From ZC4RG29 sp036381475 (GTDB lineage Bacteria > Bacteroidota > Bacteroidia > Cytophagales > Cyclobacteriaceae), in contig DASVCT010000128.1 of NCBI GenBank assembly GCA_036381475.1, forward strand, positions 1-5,643: a stretch of 5,643 nucleotides of DNA. Reading direction: 5' to 3'. The position numbers were made by a program, and so were the translations under genes. Position 1 is the first letter of the stretch, and every line of letters starts with the position of its first letter. Below, one piece after another: positions 1 through 5,434 of the stretch. The notes below the pieces were generated by a model. It saw only the letters and a program-made list of their open reading frames with translations, was not told the DNA's origin and did no database searches.

Positions 1-828
1 ATTGGTGATGTCGATCAGCACGTTTACGGCACCTTCCAGGTTGCCGGCGGGATCGTAGAGCGGTCTGGGATGCGGGAGGACGTGAAGCCTCGTGCCGTCG
101 GGTTTTTCCATGATAATCACCTCATTGTCAACCGGCCTCCCGGACCTCACCGCTCGCGCCATGGGGCAATCTTCGGGGCGAAGGTGCTTACCGTCAATGG
201 TGTACACGCGGAACGATCCGCACCACCTGTCGTCGCCAGTTGGTTCACGACTCCAAAGACGGACGGCGGCGTCGTTGTAAAGGGTAATTCGGCCCTCCAG
301 ATCGCAAACGTAAGCCGCCACGGGAAGTGTTTTAATCAACGTGCGGTAGCGTCGCTCGCTGTCGGTGATGAATCCCTTGGTTGCAGCCTTTTCGTCCGTG
401 ATGTCGCGAATCATAGCGGCAGCGCCGATGACGCTACCGGATTCACTGCGGATAAGGTCGATAGTAATTCCTGCGAAATACCTGTTCCCGTCAGGTTGCT
501 CTACCCACATCTCAAGACCGTGGAAGGCTCTTCCCTCGCTCACGGCAACGGCCATTGGCGAATCATCGGGGTTGACCTCCCTTCCGTCCGGCTGCCACGA
601 TTTATGGAACGCCCAGAAGCGAACTTGAGCAGACGGACGATATCCCCACAGTGCAGCGGCCCTCTCATCAAAAAACGTAATATTGCCTCGTACATCGCAG
701 GTATATAGGCCGACACGGAGGTTAGAAAGGAGGGCCTCATAGGGCATGTCTCGGCCAGTCGTGAGCGAAGGGTCTCGCATCCGTGCAGTGTTAAGTTCAG
801 GTTGGCTGTTGTCCCAGGCGATTAGCAT
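1..828 (-). CDS. Tandem PAS-domain sensor protein, N-terminal part (runs off left edge)
   Basis: The frame is open from the window edge to an in-frame TGA at 847-849. It encodes two consecutive PAS domains, which sense small ligands, redox state or light and usually feed a histidine kinase. Counting from the ATG at 780, PAS 1 spans about residues 17-128 (LRVGLYTCDVRGNITFFD, closing in MIRDIT) and PAS 2 about 143-259 (LPVAAYVCDLEGRITLYND, then DRWCGSFRVYTIDG, DCPMARAVRSGRPV, closing in VLIDIT). The DRWCGS...DG...CPMA signature is common in PAS/S-box kinases. The linker (about 129-150) is charged and helical. No transmembrane segment is seen, so a cytosolic sensor is likely. The output domain lies outside the window; a histidine kinase is inferred, not seen. 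Two starts are possible: ATG at 828 has GGGGAG only 3 nt upstream and adds 16 residues; ATG at 780 has no Shine-Dalgarno. I chose 828, with the start uncertain. Confidence 0.85.
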   Translation of the reverse strand, partial: MLIAWDNSQPELNTARMRDPSLTTGRDMPYEALLSNLRVGLYTCDVRGNITFFDERAAALWGYRPSAQVRFWAFHKSWQPDGREVNPDDSPMAVAVSEGRAFHGLEMWVEQPDGNRYFAGITIDLIRSESGSVIGAAAMIRDITDEKAATKGFITDSERRYRTLIKTLPVAAYVCDLEGRITLYNDAAVRLWSREPTGDDRWCGSFRVYTIDGKHLRPEDCPMARAVRSGRPVDNEVIIMEKPDGTRLHVLPHPRPLYDPAGNLEGAVNVLIDITN

Positions 829-1096
829 TAGCTCCCCGACGAATTCTCAGCCACCGTACCCAAGAACCCGCGCGAGAAGAAACGCTTCGGCCGCCGGAGC
901 CCACGATTCTCCGACCTGCCCAAAAGCTGGATTCTCACAACAAAGTCGTATAAAAATAAAAAATTCGCTCTATTGCGGGAAGGAATAGCAAACAGAACGA
1001 AAAAATTTTCGGGCGCGGTCCAGCTGCCAATGATAAACGGATTGGGGAATTCCGTTCACACAAGTTTGTCTTAAGGTCTGAGTGGCACGATAGGTA
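829..1096. other. Non-coding leader upstream of the PAS gene
   Basis: About 270 bases hold no convincing gene. On the minus strand, an AT-rich run at about 941-966 contains TATTTTTA, one base off the TAnnTTTG box, but no clear -33 element is seen. From there to 847 all three minus-strand frames are short or lack a start codon. The frame in register with the PAS gene is open for about 37 codons before the TGA at 847-849, but starts after a TAG and has no ATG. I read this as promoter plus 5' leader of the PAS gene. Confidence 0.4.
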
Positions 1097-1132
1097 AAAA
1101 AACAGGCTGTCGTCCGGGACAGCCTGTTTTTT
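1097..1132 (-). terminator. Strong intrinsic terminator, bidirectional
   Basis: A perfect 15-bp inverted repeat (1097-1111 with 1118-1132) has a 6-nt loop, GTCCGG. The GC-rich core GGCTGTC/GACAGCC is flanked by A6 and T6, so both strands give a hairpin followed by a U run. It begins 4 nt after the stop codon of the secreted-protein gene at 1137, which it most likely terminates. It also insulates that gene from the PAS gene downstream on the same strand. Confidence 0.9.
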
Positions 1133-1136
1133 GTAG

Positions 1137-1457
1137 CTACTCTTTACGCGGGGCCATCGTTGGCGTTCCGTTCTTGTCGAAGTAGTATTGTTTTGCATCA
1201 GCACCTTCTCCTATTTCAACCAAATAAAGGTCAGAACTTTCGTTCCGGTAGAAGGTACCTTGTTCCCAGCCGGTGTAGTTCGCGCTTCTCAGGGCTTCCT
1301 GAACGGGAGCAGGAACTTCGCTTGCCTGGATTTCTACCATGCCTTCCGGCACGGCTTGTTGTTGCTGTTGCGTATTGGTCGTGTCACGCTGCTGCGCAAG
1401 AGCAGCTGTCCATCCGAAAAACATCAGAACAGCAACGATGAAGAGTGATCGTTTCAT
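1137..1457 (-). CDS. Small secreted protein with PepSY-like C-terminal region
   Basis: The product has 106 residues. Residues 1-21 form a signal peptide: basic MKR, a hydrophobic core, and an ALA cleavage site followed by QQ. No lipobox cysteine is present, so a soluble periplasmic or exported protein is expected. Residues 22-36 are a low-complexity linker with five consecutive glutamines. Residues about 40-98 show the pattern of small PepSY-like or beta-lactamase-inhibitor-like domains common in Bacteroidota: a helix starting VPAPVQEALRS, then strands around WEQGTFYR, LYLVEIG and KQYYFDKNG. Family membership is inferred from this pattern only and no function can be given. The ATG at 1457 is the only start that includes the whole signal peptide; its leader is A-rich (AAAAAGTTTTCAACT) without Shine-Dalgarno. 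The gene stands alone, with its own candidate promoter at 1516-1523 and terminator at 1097-1132. Confidence 0.85.
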   Translation of the reverse strand: MKRSLFIVAVLMFFGWTAALAQQRDTTNTQQQQQAVPEGMVEIQASEVPAPVQEALRSANYTGWEQGTFYRNESSDLYLVEIGEGADAKQYYFDKNGTPTMAPRKE

Positions 1458-1507
1458 AGTTGAAAACTTTTTGGTTTTAACATCATTTCAGGAACATGCC
1501 TTCGAAG

Positions 1508-1537
1508 GTTTGTGCCAAACTTAATATGCGCACAAAC
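1508..1537 (-). promoter_or_regulatory. Candidate promoter box bracketed by a perfect 8-bp dyad
   Basis: On the minus strand, positions 1523-1516 read TAAGTTTG, an exact match to the Bacteroidota -7 consensus TAnnTTTG, about 59 nt upstream of the start codon at 1457. It sits between the arms of a perfect inverted repeat, GTTTGTGC at 1508-1515 and GCACAAAC at 1530-1537, separated by 14 nt. A clear -33 TTG at the usual spacing is not seen; only TTC is there. The dyad could be an operator for a dimeric regulator of the secreted-protein gene. The box match is seen; the regulatory role is inference. Confidence 0.45.
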
Positions 1538-1717
1538 AGGATCGAATTGGCCTGATAAGGGCTTTCAGTGTCCATTCTTTTCCTCGCGGTGTAGAATGAA
1601 ACAACAACTCCAACCGAAACTGAACTGTCGCATCCTCCGGAGGCTGACCAATAGCACAGTCGAGCGACGCTGACACCAACACGCACCGGCACGATTTTGG
1701 TCTTTCACGAAATCCAT
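1538..1717. other. Intergenic region between divergent genes
   Basis: This lies between the promoter of the minus-strand secreted protein and the plus-strand basic protein. The only structure I see is a 10-bp palindrome, CCTCCGGAGG, at 1634-1643. No clear Bacteroidota promoter for the gene at 1718 is recognisable. Open frames on both strands here look like non-coding composition. Confidence 0.35.
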
Positions 1718-1882
1718 ATGGCAAAGACAAGAAAGCGTAAGCACTCACATCCTGAGACACCTGAACCGCCGCAGGTTATGGAACCTCACTCTACGGAAGA
1801 ACGGGCAAAGAAGAAGCACCCGATCTCGGACAAAGAGAAAGGCCGGGAACGAAAAGCAACACCCGGGCGCAAGAGGCGCTAG
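1718..1882 (+). CDS. Small, highly basic disordered protein
   Basis: The product has 54 residues and begins MAKTRKRKHSHPE. It is dominated by Lys, Arg, Glu, Pro and His and has almost no hydrophobic residues apart from a PPQVM patch near residue 18. It ends in a basic GRKRR tail, so it is predicted to be wholly disordered and strongly cationic. Such proteins may bind nucleic acid or act as stress or desiccation protectants, but no family is recognised and no function is claimed. I chose the ATG at 1718; another in-frame ATG at 1697 adds seven residues (MVFHEIH) unlike the rest. No good Shine-Dalgarno is present. It ends 9 nt before the convergent stop codon of the DUF1328 gene, with no terminator between them. 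The long charge-rich frame supports a real gene, but short length keeps this uncertain. Confidence 0.5.
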   Translation: MAKTRKRKHSHPETPEPPQVMEPHSTEERAKKKHPISDKEKGRERKATPGRKRR

Positions 1883-1891
1883 CGTCCGCGG

Positions 1892-2059
1892 TTATCGCCG
1901 GAATATTGAAAGCCCCAGCACCAGCGCCAATACAAACAGGGCGATAAAGATGTAGAACAGGACTTTTGCAATGGAAGCGGCACCCTCCGCAATTCCTCCG
2001 AAGCCGAACAGCGACGCAATGATCGCTACTACGAAAAAGATCAAGGCCCAGCGTAACAT
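1892..2059 (-). CDS. DUF1328 (YtjA-type) small membrane protein
   Basis: The product has 55 residues and matches the DUF1328 family in size and pattern. It begins MLRWALIFFVVAIIASLFGF, followed by GGIAEGAASIAKVLFYIFIA and a final VLALVLGLSIFRR. There are two membrane helices, residues about 3-20 and 33-50, with a short G/A-rich turn between them containing the family-typical GFGGIA stretch. It should sit in the inner membrane. The family is widespread and often linked to general stress responses, but its biochemical role is unknown. The gene starts 40 nt after the stop of the LigD polymerase gene on the same strand, so it may be the last gene of that operon. It is convergent with the basic protein at 1718-1882. 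Confidence 0.9.
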   Translation of the reverse strand: MLRWALIFFVVAIIASLFGFGGIAEGAASIAKVLFYIFIALFVLALVLGLSIFRR

Positions 2060-2099
2060 ATCTGTATGGTTTAAGTTAGACTACTATTGTTTGACTGAT

Positions 2100-3095
2100 T
2101 CATTCTCCGATCTTCTCCGTGCCTCGCCTTTCCTTTCGCTCAAGGACCTGCAAGCACTTTTCCAGATCGATTCGCTCCTTGAGTACGCCTTCAAACAGAT
2201 CGCCCAGCTTGTCCAATCGCTTAGGCACTGTACGAATAGTGAAATCCCTGGGATTTACCCCGTGTCGTAATTCCGGCCATTGAAGGGGCGTAGACACCCT
2301 GGCACCGGGAACCGGTCGGACGCTGTAGGGTGCTGCAAGGGTTTGACCGCGACTGTTTTGCAGATAGTCCACGTAAACCCTCCCTTTTCTTTCAGACAGA
2401 GATCGTTCTGTAGTCGCGATGTCCTGATGTTGCGCCGCGACGTATTCGGCAATAGCCTTTGCAAAAGGTCTGACGGTTTCGTAGGTGTAGCGGGCACCAA
2501 GCGGAATGTATACGTGCAGGCCGGTCGCCCCTGAAGTCTTGCAGTAACACGGCGCCTCCATGGAGTCCATGACGTCCTTAATGGCCAGGGCAATCTCCAC
2601 GACCTGTTCGAATGAATCGTCGTCGGGTGGATCGATGTCGAGCACCAGGTAATCCGGTTTATCGAGATGCTTTACCGTAGAGTTCCACGGATTCAATTCG
2701 ATGCAACCCAGGTTATTGAGATACGTCAGGGTTGCCTGATCGTTGCAGATGATATAGTCCACATCCTTTCCAGTGCTTTCCGCGTGGATGGCCACACTTT
2801 TCACCCATGCAGGCGCCTCATCGCCGGCGTCCTTCTGAAAGAATCCTTCGTCGCGAATCCCACTGGGATTTCTCTTCAGGTTCTGTGGCCTGTTCACCAG
2901 ATAGGGAAGGATAAAGGGGTGAATGTTTGTGTAATAGTAGATGAGGTCGCCTTTCGTGATTTTTTCGTCAGGCCAGTATAACTTATCCAGGTTCGTGAGT
3001 TTTACTTTCTTGCCTCCCAGGTTAACCATATAGTCCTCGTCATGTCCATCTGAAGAAGCGGAACCGCGCTCCTTTTCTTTCGTCTTGCCAGCCAT
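2100..3095 (-). CDS. ligD: LigD polymerase (PolDom) module, standalone, NHEJ
   Basis: The product has 331 residues. It is the primase-polymerase (archaeo-eukaryotic primase superfamily) module of bacterial DNA ligase D, which adds nucleotides, often ribonucleotides, at double-strand break ends during Ku-dependent end joining. The order of motifs is: TNLDKLYWPDEKITKGDLI (residues 34-52), the nucleic-acid-binding stretch NRPQNLKRNPSGI...FFQKDAG (68-91), the metal-binding DIDPPD (D153, D155), SGATGLHVYIPL (188-199) with the conserved His194, and VDYLQNSRGQTLAAPYSVR (242-260), whose D243 is the third metal ligand. All expected catalytic residues are present. The length is a complete PolDom plus a charged N-terminal tail of about 25 residues and a basic C-terminal helix. 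In most bacteria this module is fused to ligase and phosphoesterase modules; here it is a separate gene starting 14 nt after the phosphoesterase stop, surely co-transcribed. No ligase module is encoded in the window. Confidence 0.95.
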   Translation of the reverse strand: MAGKTKEKERGSASSDGHDEDYMVNLGGKKVKLTNLDKLYWPDEKITKGDLIYYYTNIHPFILPYLVNRPQNLKRNPSGIRDEGFFQKDAGDEAPAWVKSVAIHAESTGKDVDYIICNDQATLTYLNNLGCIELNPWNSTVKHLDKPDYLVLDIDPPDDDSFEQVVEIALAIKDVMDSMEAPCYCKTSGATGLHVYIPLGARYTYETVRPFAKAIAEYVAAQHQDIATTERSLSERKGRVYVDYLQNSRGQTLAAPYSVRPVPGARVSTPLQWPELRHGVNPRDFTIRTVPKRLDKLGDLFEGVLKERIDLEKCLQVLERKERRGTEKIGE

Positions 3096-3109
3096 ATCGT
3101 TTTGCTTGG

Positions 3110-3646
3110 TTATGCGCCCGCTTTCTCCCGAGACGCCTTTCTCTTAATCTTAATAAGAAGCCATTGATCGCCTTCCCCGCTTGAAAATCGGGTGAGCAGA
3201 TATCTTCCCTTCATTCGTCGCCCGTGAAGAGTCACATCCAGTTTGCCCTTCTCCAGATCCCTGAGGATGGCCTTATCATTGCTTCCCGCGGGTTCGGGTT
3301 CATACCATCCTTCATCCCATATCTTCACCATTCCCGCGCCATAATTTCCCTCGGGGATGGTACCCTCGAACGCCGCGTAAGAGAGCGGATGGTCCTCCAC
3401 CCTTATCGCCAGGCGCTTTTCGCCTGACTTCGATGGAGGGCCTTTCGGCACCGCCCAGCTTTTCAATACACCGTCTGCCTCCAGTCTGAGGTCGTAATGC
3501 AGGCTTCTTGCCTCGTGCCGCTGAACGACGAACTGTCGCCGGGGCCGATTTGTTTTTTCGCGCGAGCCAACAGGTTCAGGCGTGCGGCTGAAATCGCGCT
3601 TTGCCTTGTATGCATCAACGTGCTTCGGGTCCTTTTTTATCGCCAT
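3110..3646 (-). CDS. LigD 3'-phosphoesterase (PE) module, standalone
   Basis: The product has 178 residues. The PE module of LigD removes 3'-phosphate and 3'-terminal ribonucleotides from DNA ends with divalent metal. Active-site residues known from Pseudomonas LigD PE line up with the same spacing: R17 and D18 (KRDFSRTPEP), E24, H44, H50, D52, R54 (QRHEARSLHYDLRLE), H86 and Y90 (EDHPLSY). The core continues through SWAVPKGP, FEGTIPEGNYGAG and a C-terminal GRYLLTRF...QWLLIK strand. It is therefore complete and probably active. I chose the ATG at 3646 because MAIKKDPKHVDAYKAKRDF leads straight into the fold, with a GGGGA about 8 nt upstream. The frame stays open to an ATG at 3769, but those 41 extra residues look non-conserved and overlap the ORF at 3681-3866. 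It is the first large gene of the probable operon with the polymerase module. Its separation from ligase is unusual compared with fused LigD. Confidence 0.93.
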   Translation of the reverse strand: MAIKKDPKHVDAYKAKRDFSRTPEPVGSREKTNRPRRQFVVQRHEARSLHYDLRLEADGVLKSWAVPKGPPSKSGEKRLAIRVEDHPLSYAAFEGTIPEGNYGAGMVKIWDEGWYEPEPAGSNDKAILRDLEKGKLDVTLHGRRMKGRYLLTRFSSGEGDQWLLIKIKRKASREKAGA

Positions 3647-3680
3647 TTTACCGTTCCCCACAACTTGCCTTCTTGCAAAA

Positions 3681-3866
3681 CTATGCCCGTTCCTGACAGG
3701 ACATAATTCGGCCCCCAATGCGGCATCCAGTGTGGAAATTCCACGGCCCGAGGGGATAAGTCTCCTCATTATCCGTCCTTAACTTTTTGCCTTCCATCAC
3801 TTTCATCTGGCGAATCATCTCGTCGGCGAGTCGCTTCTCCTTCACGCGTATCTCTGTCAGACTCAT
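3681..3866 (-). CDS. Candidate small protein upstream of the LigD genes
   Basis: A 61-residue frame begins MSLTEIRVKEKRLADEMIRQ and continues VMEGKKL. Residues 1-30 would form one amphipathic, basic helix and use protein-like codons. The second half (GPWNFHTGCRIGGRI) is less convincing. The ATG overlaps the stop codon of the upstream candidate peptide as ATGA (3863-3866), a layout typical of translational coupling. The stop is 34 nt before the phosphoesterase start at 3646. The frame overlaps the 5'-extended version of the phosphoesterase frame, so at most one of the two is translated there. I do not recognise a family. It could instead be leader sequence, or the second half of a frameshifted gene that starts at 3961. 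Confidence 0.35.
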   Translation of the reverse strand: MSLTEIRVKEKRLADEMIRQMKVMEGKKLRTDNEETYPLGPWNFHTGCRIGGRIMSCQERA

Positions 3867-3961
3867 CGACGTCTAAACTCATCCGTTCCACGCACAACAT
3901 CGCATCCATCCTCAACCTTGATTCCATGATCACAAACAGGGCACGTTCTTTGACTTGACAT
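3863..3961 (-). CDS. Candidate zinc-knuckle micropeptide
   Basis: A 32-residue frame runs from the ATG at 3961 to the TGA at 3863-3865. It contains CPVCDHGIKVEDGCDVV (C7, C10, H12, C20) and ends DEFRRR. The CPVC-x-x-(G)-hydrophobic-x-VEDG pattern resembles the first half of LysW/TFIIB-type zinc ribbons, but the second CxxC pair is missing. Zn binding through C7, C10 and either H12 or C20 is speculative. The stop overlaps the start of the next candidate ORF (ATGA). The start is only 37 nt from the divergent start of the DUF892 gene, so the reading frame overlaps that gene's likely promoter. It could be a regulator or accessory peptide of the LigD operon, a relic of a larger protein, or chance. 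Confidence 0.35.
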   Translation of the reverse strand: MSSQRTCPVCDHGIKVEDGCDVVRGTDEFRRR

Positions 3962-3978
3962 TTTCTGTAATAAGATCA
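3949..3978 (+). promoter_or_regulatory. Candidate promoter of the DUF892 gene
   Basis: TTTG at 3949-3952, followed after 18 nt by TAAGATCA (3971-3978), gives Bacteroidota-like -33 and -7 positions, but the -7 box matches only its first half. The same stretch can be read as TTGACT (3950-3955) and TAAGAT (3971-3976) with a short 15-nt spacer. The start codon at 3999 follows an A-rich leader. Minus-strand genes starting at 3961 would share this small divergent region. Suggestive only. Confidence 0.3.
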
Positions 3979-3998
3979 AAAACCAAACAACATCATTT

Positions 3999-4550
3999 AT
4001 GAAAAAGGCAGCATCAAAGACAGGAAACGGGGGGGCCAGGATCTCCGATGAAGATCAAAACTCCAAACTTCAGAAGCTCTTCACCGATGAGCTTAAGGAC
4101 ATTTACTGGGCAGAGAAGGCCCTGGTAAAGGCTATTCCGAAAATGATCAAAAAGGCGACTTCGGAAGAACTCATTCAGGCACTCGAATCCCACCTCGCAG
4201 AGACGGAAGACCACGTGAGCCGCGTCGAAGAGGTCTTTTCCGAACTCGGCCTCGAACCTCGCACGAAGAAATGTGAAGCAATGGAGGGGTTGATCGCGGA
4301 AGCTGAAAGCGTCATGAAGGATGCGGAAGACGGCGTAATGCTGGATGCCGCCATCATAGCGTCCGCACAAAAGGTAGAACACTATGAGATCGCCTCTTAT
4401 GGAACCCTCCGCACATTTGCTCAAACCCTGGGGCTGAAAAACGCCGTACAGGTACTGGAGCAGACGCTTACCGAAGAAAAGGCCGCAGATGAAAAACTCA
4501 CCGAAGTGGCCGAATCGTCAATTAACATGCAGGCAGCAAACGAAGAATGA
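3999..4550 (+). CDS. DUF892 (YciE/YciF-type) ferritin-like protein
   Basis: The product has 183 residues and is a four-helix, ferritin-like bundle of the DUF892 family. Family features in order are: KLQKLFTDELKDIYWAEKAL (helix 1, residues 23-42), LIQALESHLAETEDHVSRVE (helix 2, 58-77), the LGLEPRTKKCEAMEGLIAEA linker and short helix (83-102), DAAIIASAQKVEHYEIASYG (helix 3, 116-135) and a last helix with LEQTLTEEKAADEKL (153-167). Candidate di-metal ligands are glutamates on helices 1, 2 and 4 and E127/H128; all are present, though I cannot assign each with certainty. A hydrophilic N-terminal tail of about 20 residues precedes the fold. The family is linked to stress in enterobacteria and often lies near other stress genes, as here next to LigD and DUF1328 genes. 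The gene appears monocistronic, with a terminator at 4570-4610. The ATG at 3999 follows an A-rich leader. Confidence 0.93.
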   Translation: MKKAASKTGNGGARISDEDQNSKLQKLFTDELKDIYWAEKALVKAIPKMIKKATSEELIQALESHLAETEDHVSRVEEVFSELGLEPRTKKCEAMEGLIAEAESVMKDAEDGVMLDAAIIASAQKVEHYEIASYGTLRTFAQTLGLKNAVQVLEQTLTEEKAADEKLTEVAESSINMQAANEE

Positions 4551-4569
4551 GGTTTATCGGTTTAAACTG

Positions 4570-4610
4570 AAAGGGTGGAGCCATTGTGCTACCGCCCTTT
4601 TTCTATTTTT
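4570..4610 (+). terminator. Intrinsic terminator after the DUF892 gene
   Basis: AAAGGGTGG (4570-4578) pairs with CCGCCCTTT (4592-4600) with one G-U pair. The inner AGC (4579-4581) pairs with GCT (4588-4590), leaving one bulged A and the loop CATTGT. A T-rich tail (TTTTTCTATTTTT) follows. It starts 19 nt after the stop codon and separates the DUF892 gene from the membrane-protein gene at 4681. Confidence 0.85.
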
Positions 4611-4680
4611 ACAAGTAAACTCCAGATGTTCCCCCCATTCATCCGCATAACAGCCGGGAAGGAGAATTAACCTGGGTCTT

Positions 4681-5175
4681 ATGGCTGACAACTCGTATTC
4701 GAATGTACGCATCATTCAACTTGCCGCCTTGCTCCTGTTGGCGTTGACGGCAGGAGTTTTTTGGGGTACTTGGTTCACGCTTACACGTTCCATCGACGAG
4801 TTCTCGGCAGCTGAATTCATTCACATCGGTAAGGTCATAATCGCCAACGTGGGCAATCCCATGAAGGTGATCATGCCGGGTACCATCCTTTTTGTAGCGT
4901 TGTGTCTCTTTTTTGCCAATCGCCAGGACAAATTGAGATTTTACTTTACATTAACCTCGCTCGCCCTGGTGATCATCGCGTTATTGATTACGCTGATCGT
5001 AGAGGTACCGATCGACAATCAGATCAAAACCTGGACTGCTGCAACCGTTCCCCCTGATTGGAAGAACTTGCGTAGCACTTGGGCGACTTACCATTTCCTC
5101 CGCACCTTCGTCTCACTCGCCAGCCTTGTTGCATTTGGTACCGCAATATTGTGGCGCGTTGAAGATTCAACCTAA
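4681..5175 (+). CDS. DUF1772-type four-helix membrane protein
   Basis: The product has 164 residues and four predicted membrane helices: about 10-33, 62-79, 86-108 and 138-157. After helix 3 comes a loop with the pattern EVPIDNQIKTW...VPPDWKNLRSTWATYHFLR, which is typical of DUF1772 proteins (the family that includes some fungal anthrone oxygenases): a Pro/Asn-rich turn, then DW, W, H and R in a row before the last helix. The enzymatic role of bacterial members is unclear, so no reaction is assigned. The protein should lie in the inner membrane. An AAGGAG at 4659-4664 is 16 nt upstream, too far to support this ATG strongly, but no better in-frame start exists. The gene follows a terminator and appears to stand alone. 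Its stop lies 16 nt from the convergent stop of the minus-strand gene at 5192, with only a weak hairpin between. Confidence 0.85.
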   Translation: MADNSYSNVRIIQLAALLLLALTAGVFWGTWFTLTRSIDEFSAAEFIHIGKVIIANVGNPMKVIMPGTILFVALCLFFANRQDKLRFYFTLTSLALVIIALLITLIVEVPIDNQIKTWTAATVPPDWKNLRSTWATYHFLRTFVSLASLVAFGTAILWRVEDST

Positions 5176-5191
5176 GCGATCAGCCGAGCGG

Positions 5192-5434
5192 CTATTTTCC
5201 CCTGGGGTCGGGAAGGTATTTCAGCAGAAACATACTCACAACAAACAGCAACGCCGAGCCGACAAAAGAGGCGACAGCGATGTTGAGGTTTTCCTCGAGT
5301 GCATTATTGAGCGCGCTATAGAGTAACCAGACCTGTATGCCGACGATACAGATGAGCATGAATATGATGCCCGACATCAGCGTGTTGGTCTTGTTTGGGT
5401 GCGCCCGATTTTGAGATTCCCGGAAGTCAGTCAT
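5192..5434 (-). CDS. Small two-helix membrane protein coupled to the Rieske gene
   Basis: The product has 80 residues. A hydrophilic N-terminus (residues 1-18, MTDFRESQNRAHPNKTNT) precedes two membrane helices at about 20-41 (SGIIFMLICIVGIQVWLLYS) and 52-72 (IAVASFVGSALLFVVSMFLL), joined by an acidic loop, ALEENLN, and ended by KYLPDPRGK. The ATG overlaps the Rieske stop codon as ATGA (5431-5434), so the two are probably translationally coupled and the proteins may form one complex. I do not recognise the family with certainty; a DUF6755-type assignment is a guess. From context it could be a small subunit or assembly factor of a quinol-oxidising Rieske/cytochrome b complex. It is the last gene of this operon and converges with the gene at 4681-5175. 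Confidence 0.8.
   Translation of the reverse strand: MTDFRESQNRAHPNKTNTLMSGIIFMLICIVGIQVWLLYSALNNALEENLNIAVASFVGSALLFVVSMFLLKYLPDPRGK

Noticed and set aside
70..708. Long plus-strand open frame of 212 codons opposite the PAS gene
   Set aside because: The minus strand encodes two clear PAS domains across the whole stretch; the plus-strand frame is its shadow and shows no recognisable domain.
1634..1643. Palindrome CCTCCGGAGG as an operator
   Set aside because: A single short GC-rich palindrome with no promoter beside it is expected by chance.
1483..1692. Minus-strand frame of 69 codons upstream of the secreted-protein gene
   Set aside because: It covers the candidate promoter and dyad, and its residues lack any domain, signal or coherent composition.
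2255..2593. Minus-strand frame of 112 codons within the LigD polymerase gene
   Set aside because: It overlaps catalytic motifs of the polymerase in another frame and has no protein-like pattern of its own.
3647..3769. Longer start for the phosphoesterase gene (ATG at 3769)
   Set aside because: The 41 added residues do not resemble PE N-termini, overlap another candidate ORF, and the fold is complete from the ATG at 3646.
4014..4424. Minus-strand frame of 136 codons opposite the DUF892 gene
   Set aside because: It lies fully antisense to a well-supported ferritin-like gene and encodes a Cys/Phe-rich, non-protein-like sequence.
5184..5200. Hairpin AGCC-GAGC-GGCT followed by ATTTT as a terminator
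   Set aside because: The 4-bp stem and short T run are too weak to support a terminator call.
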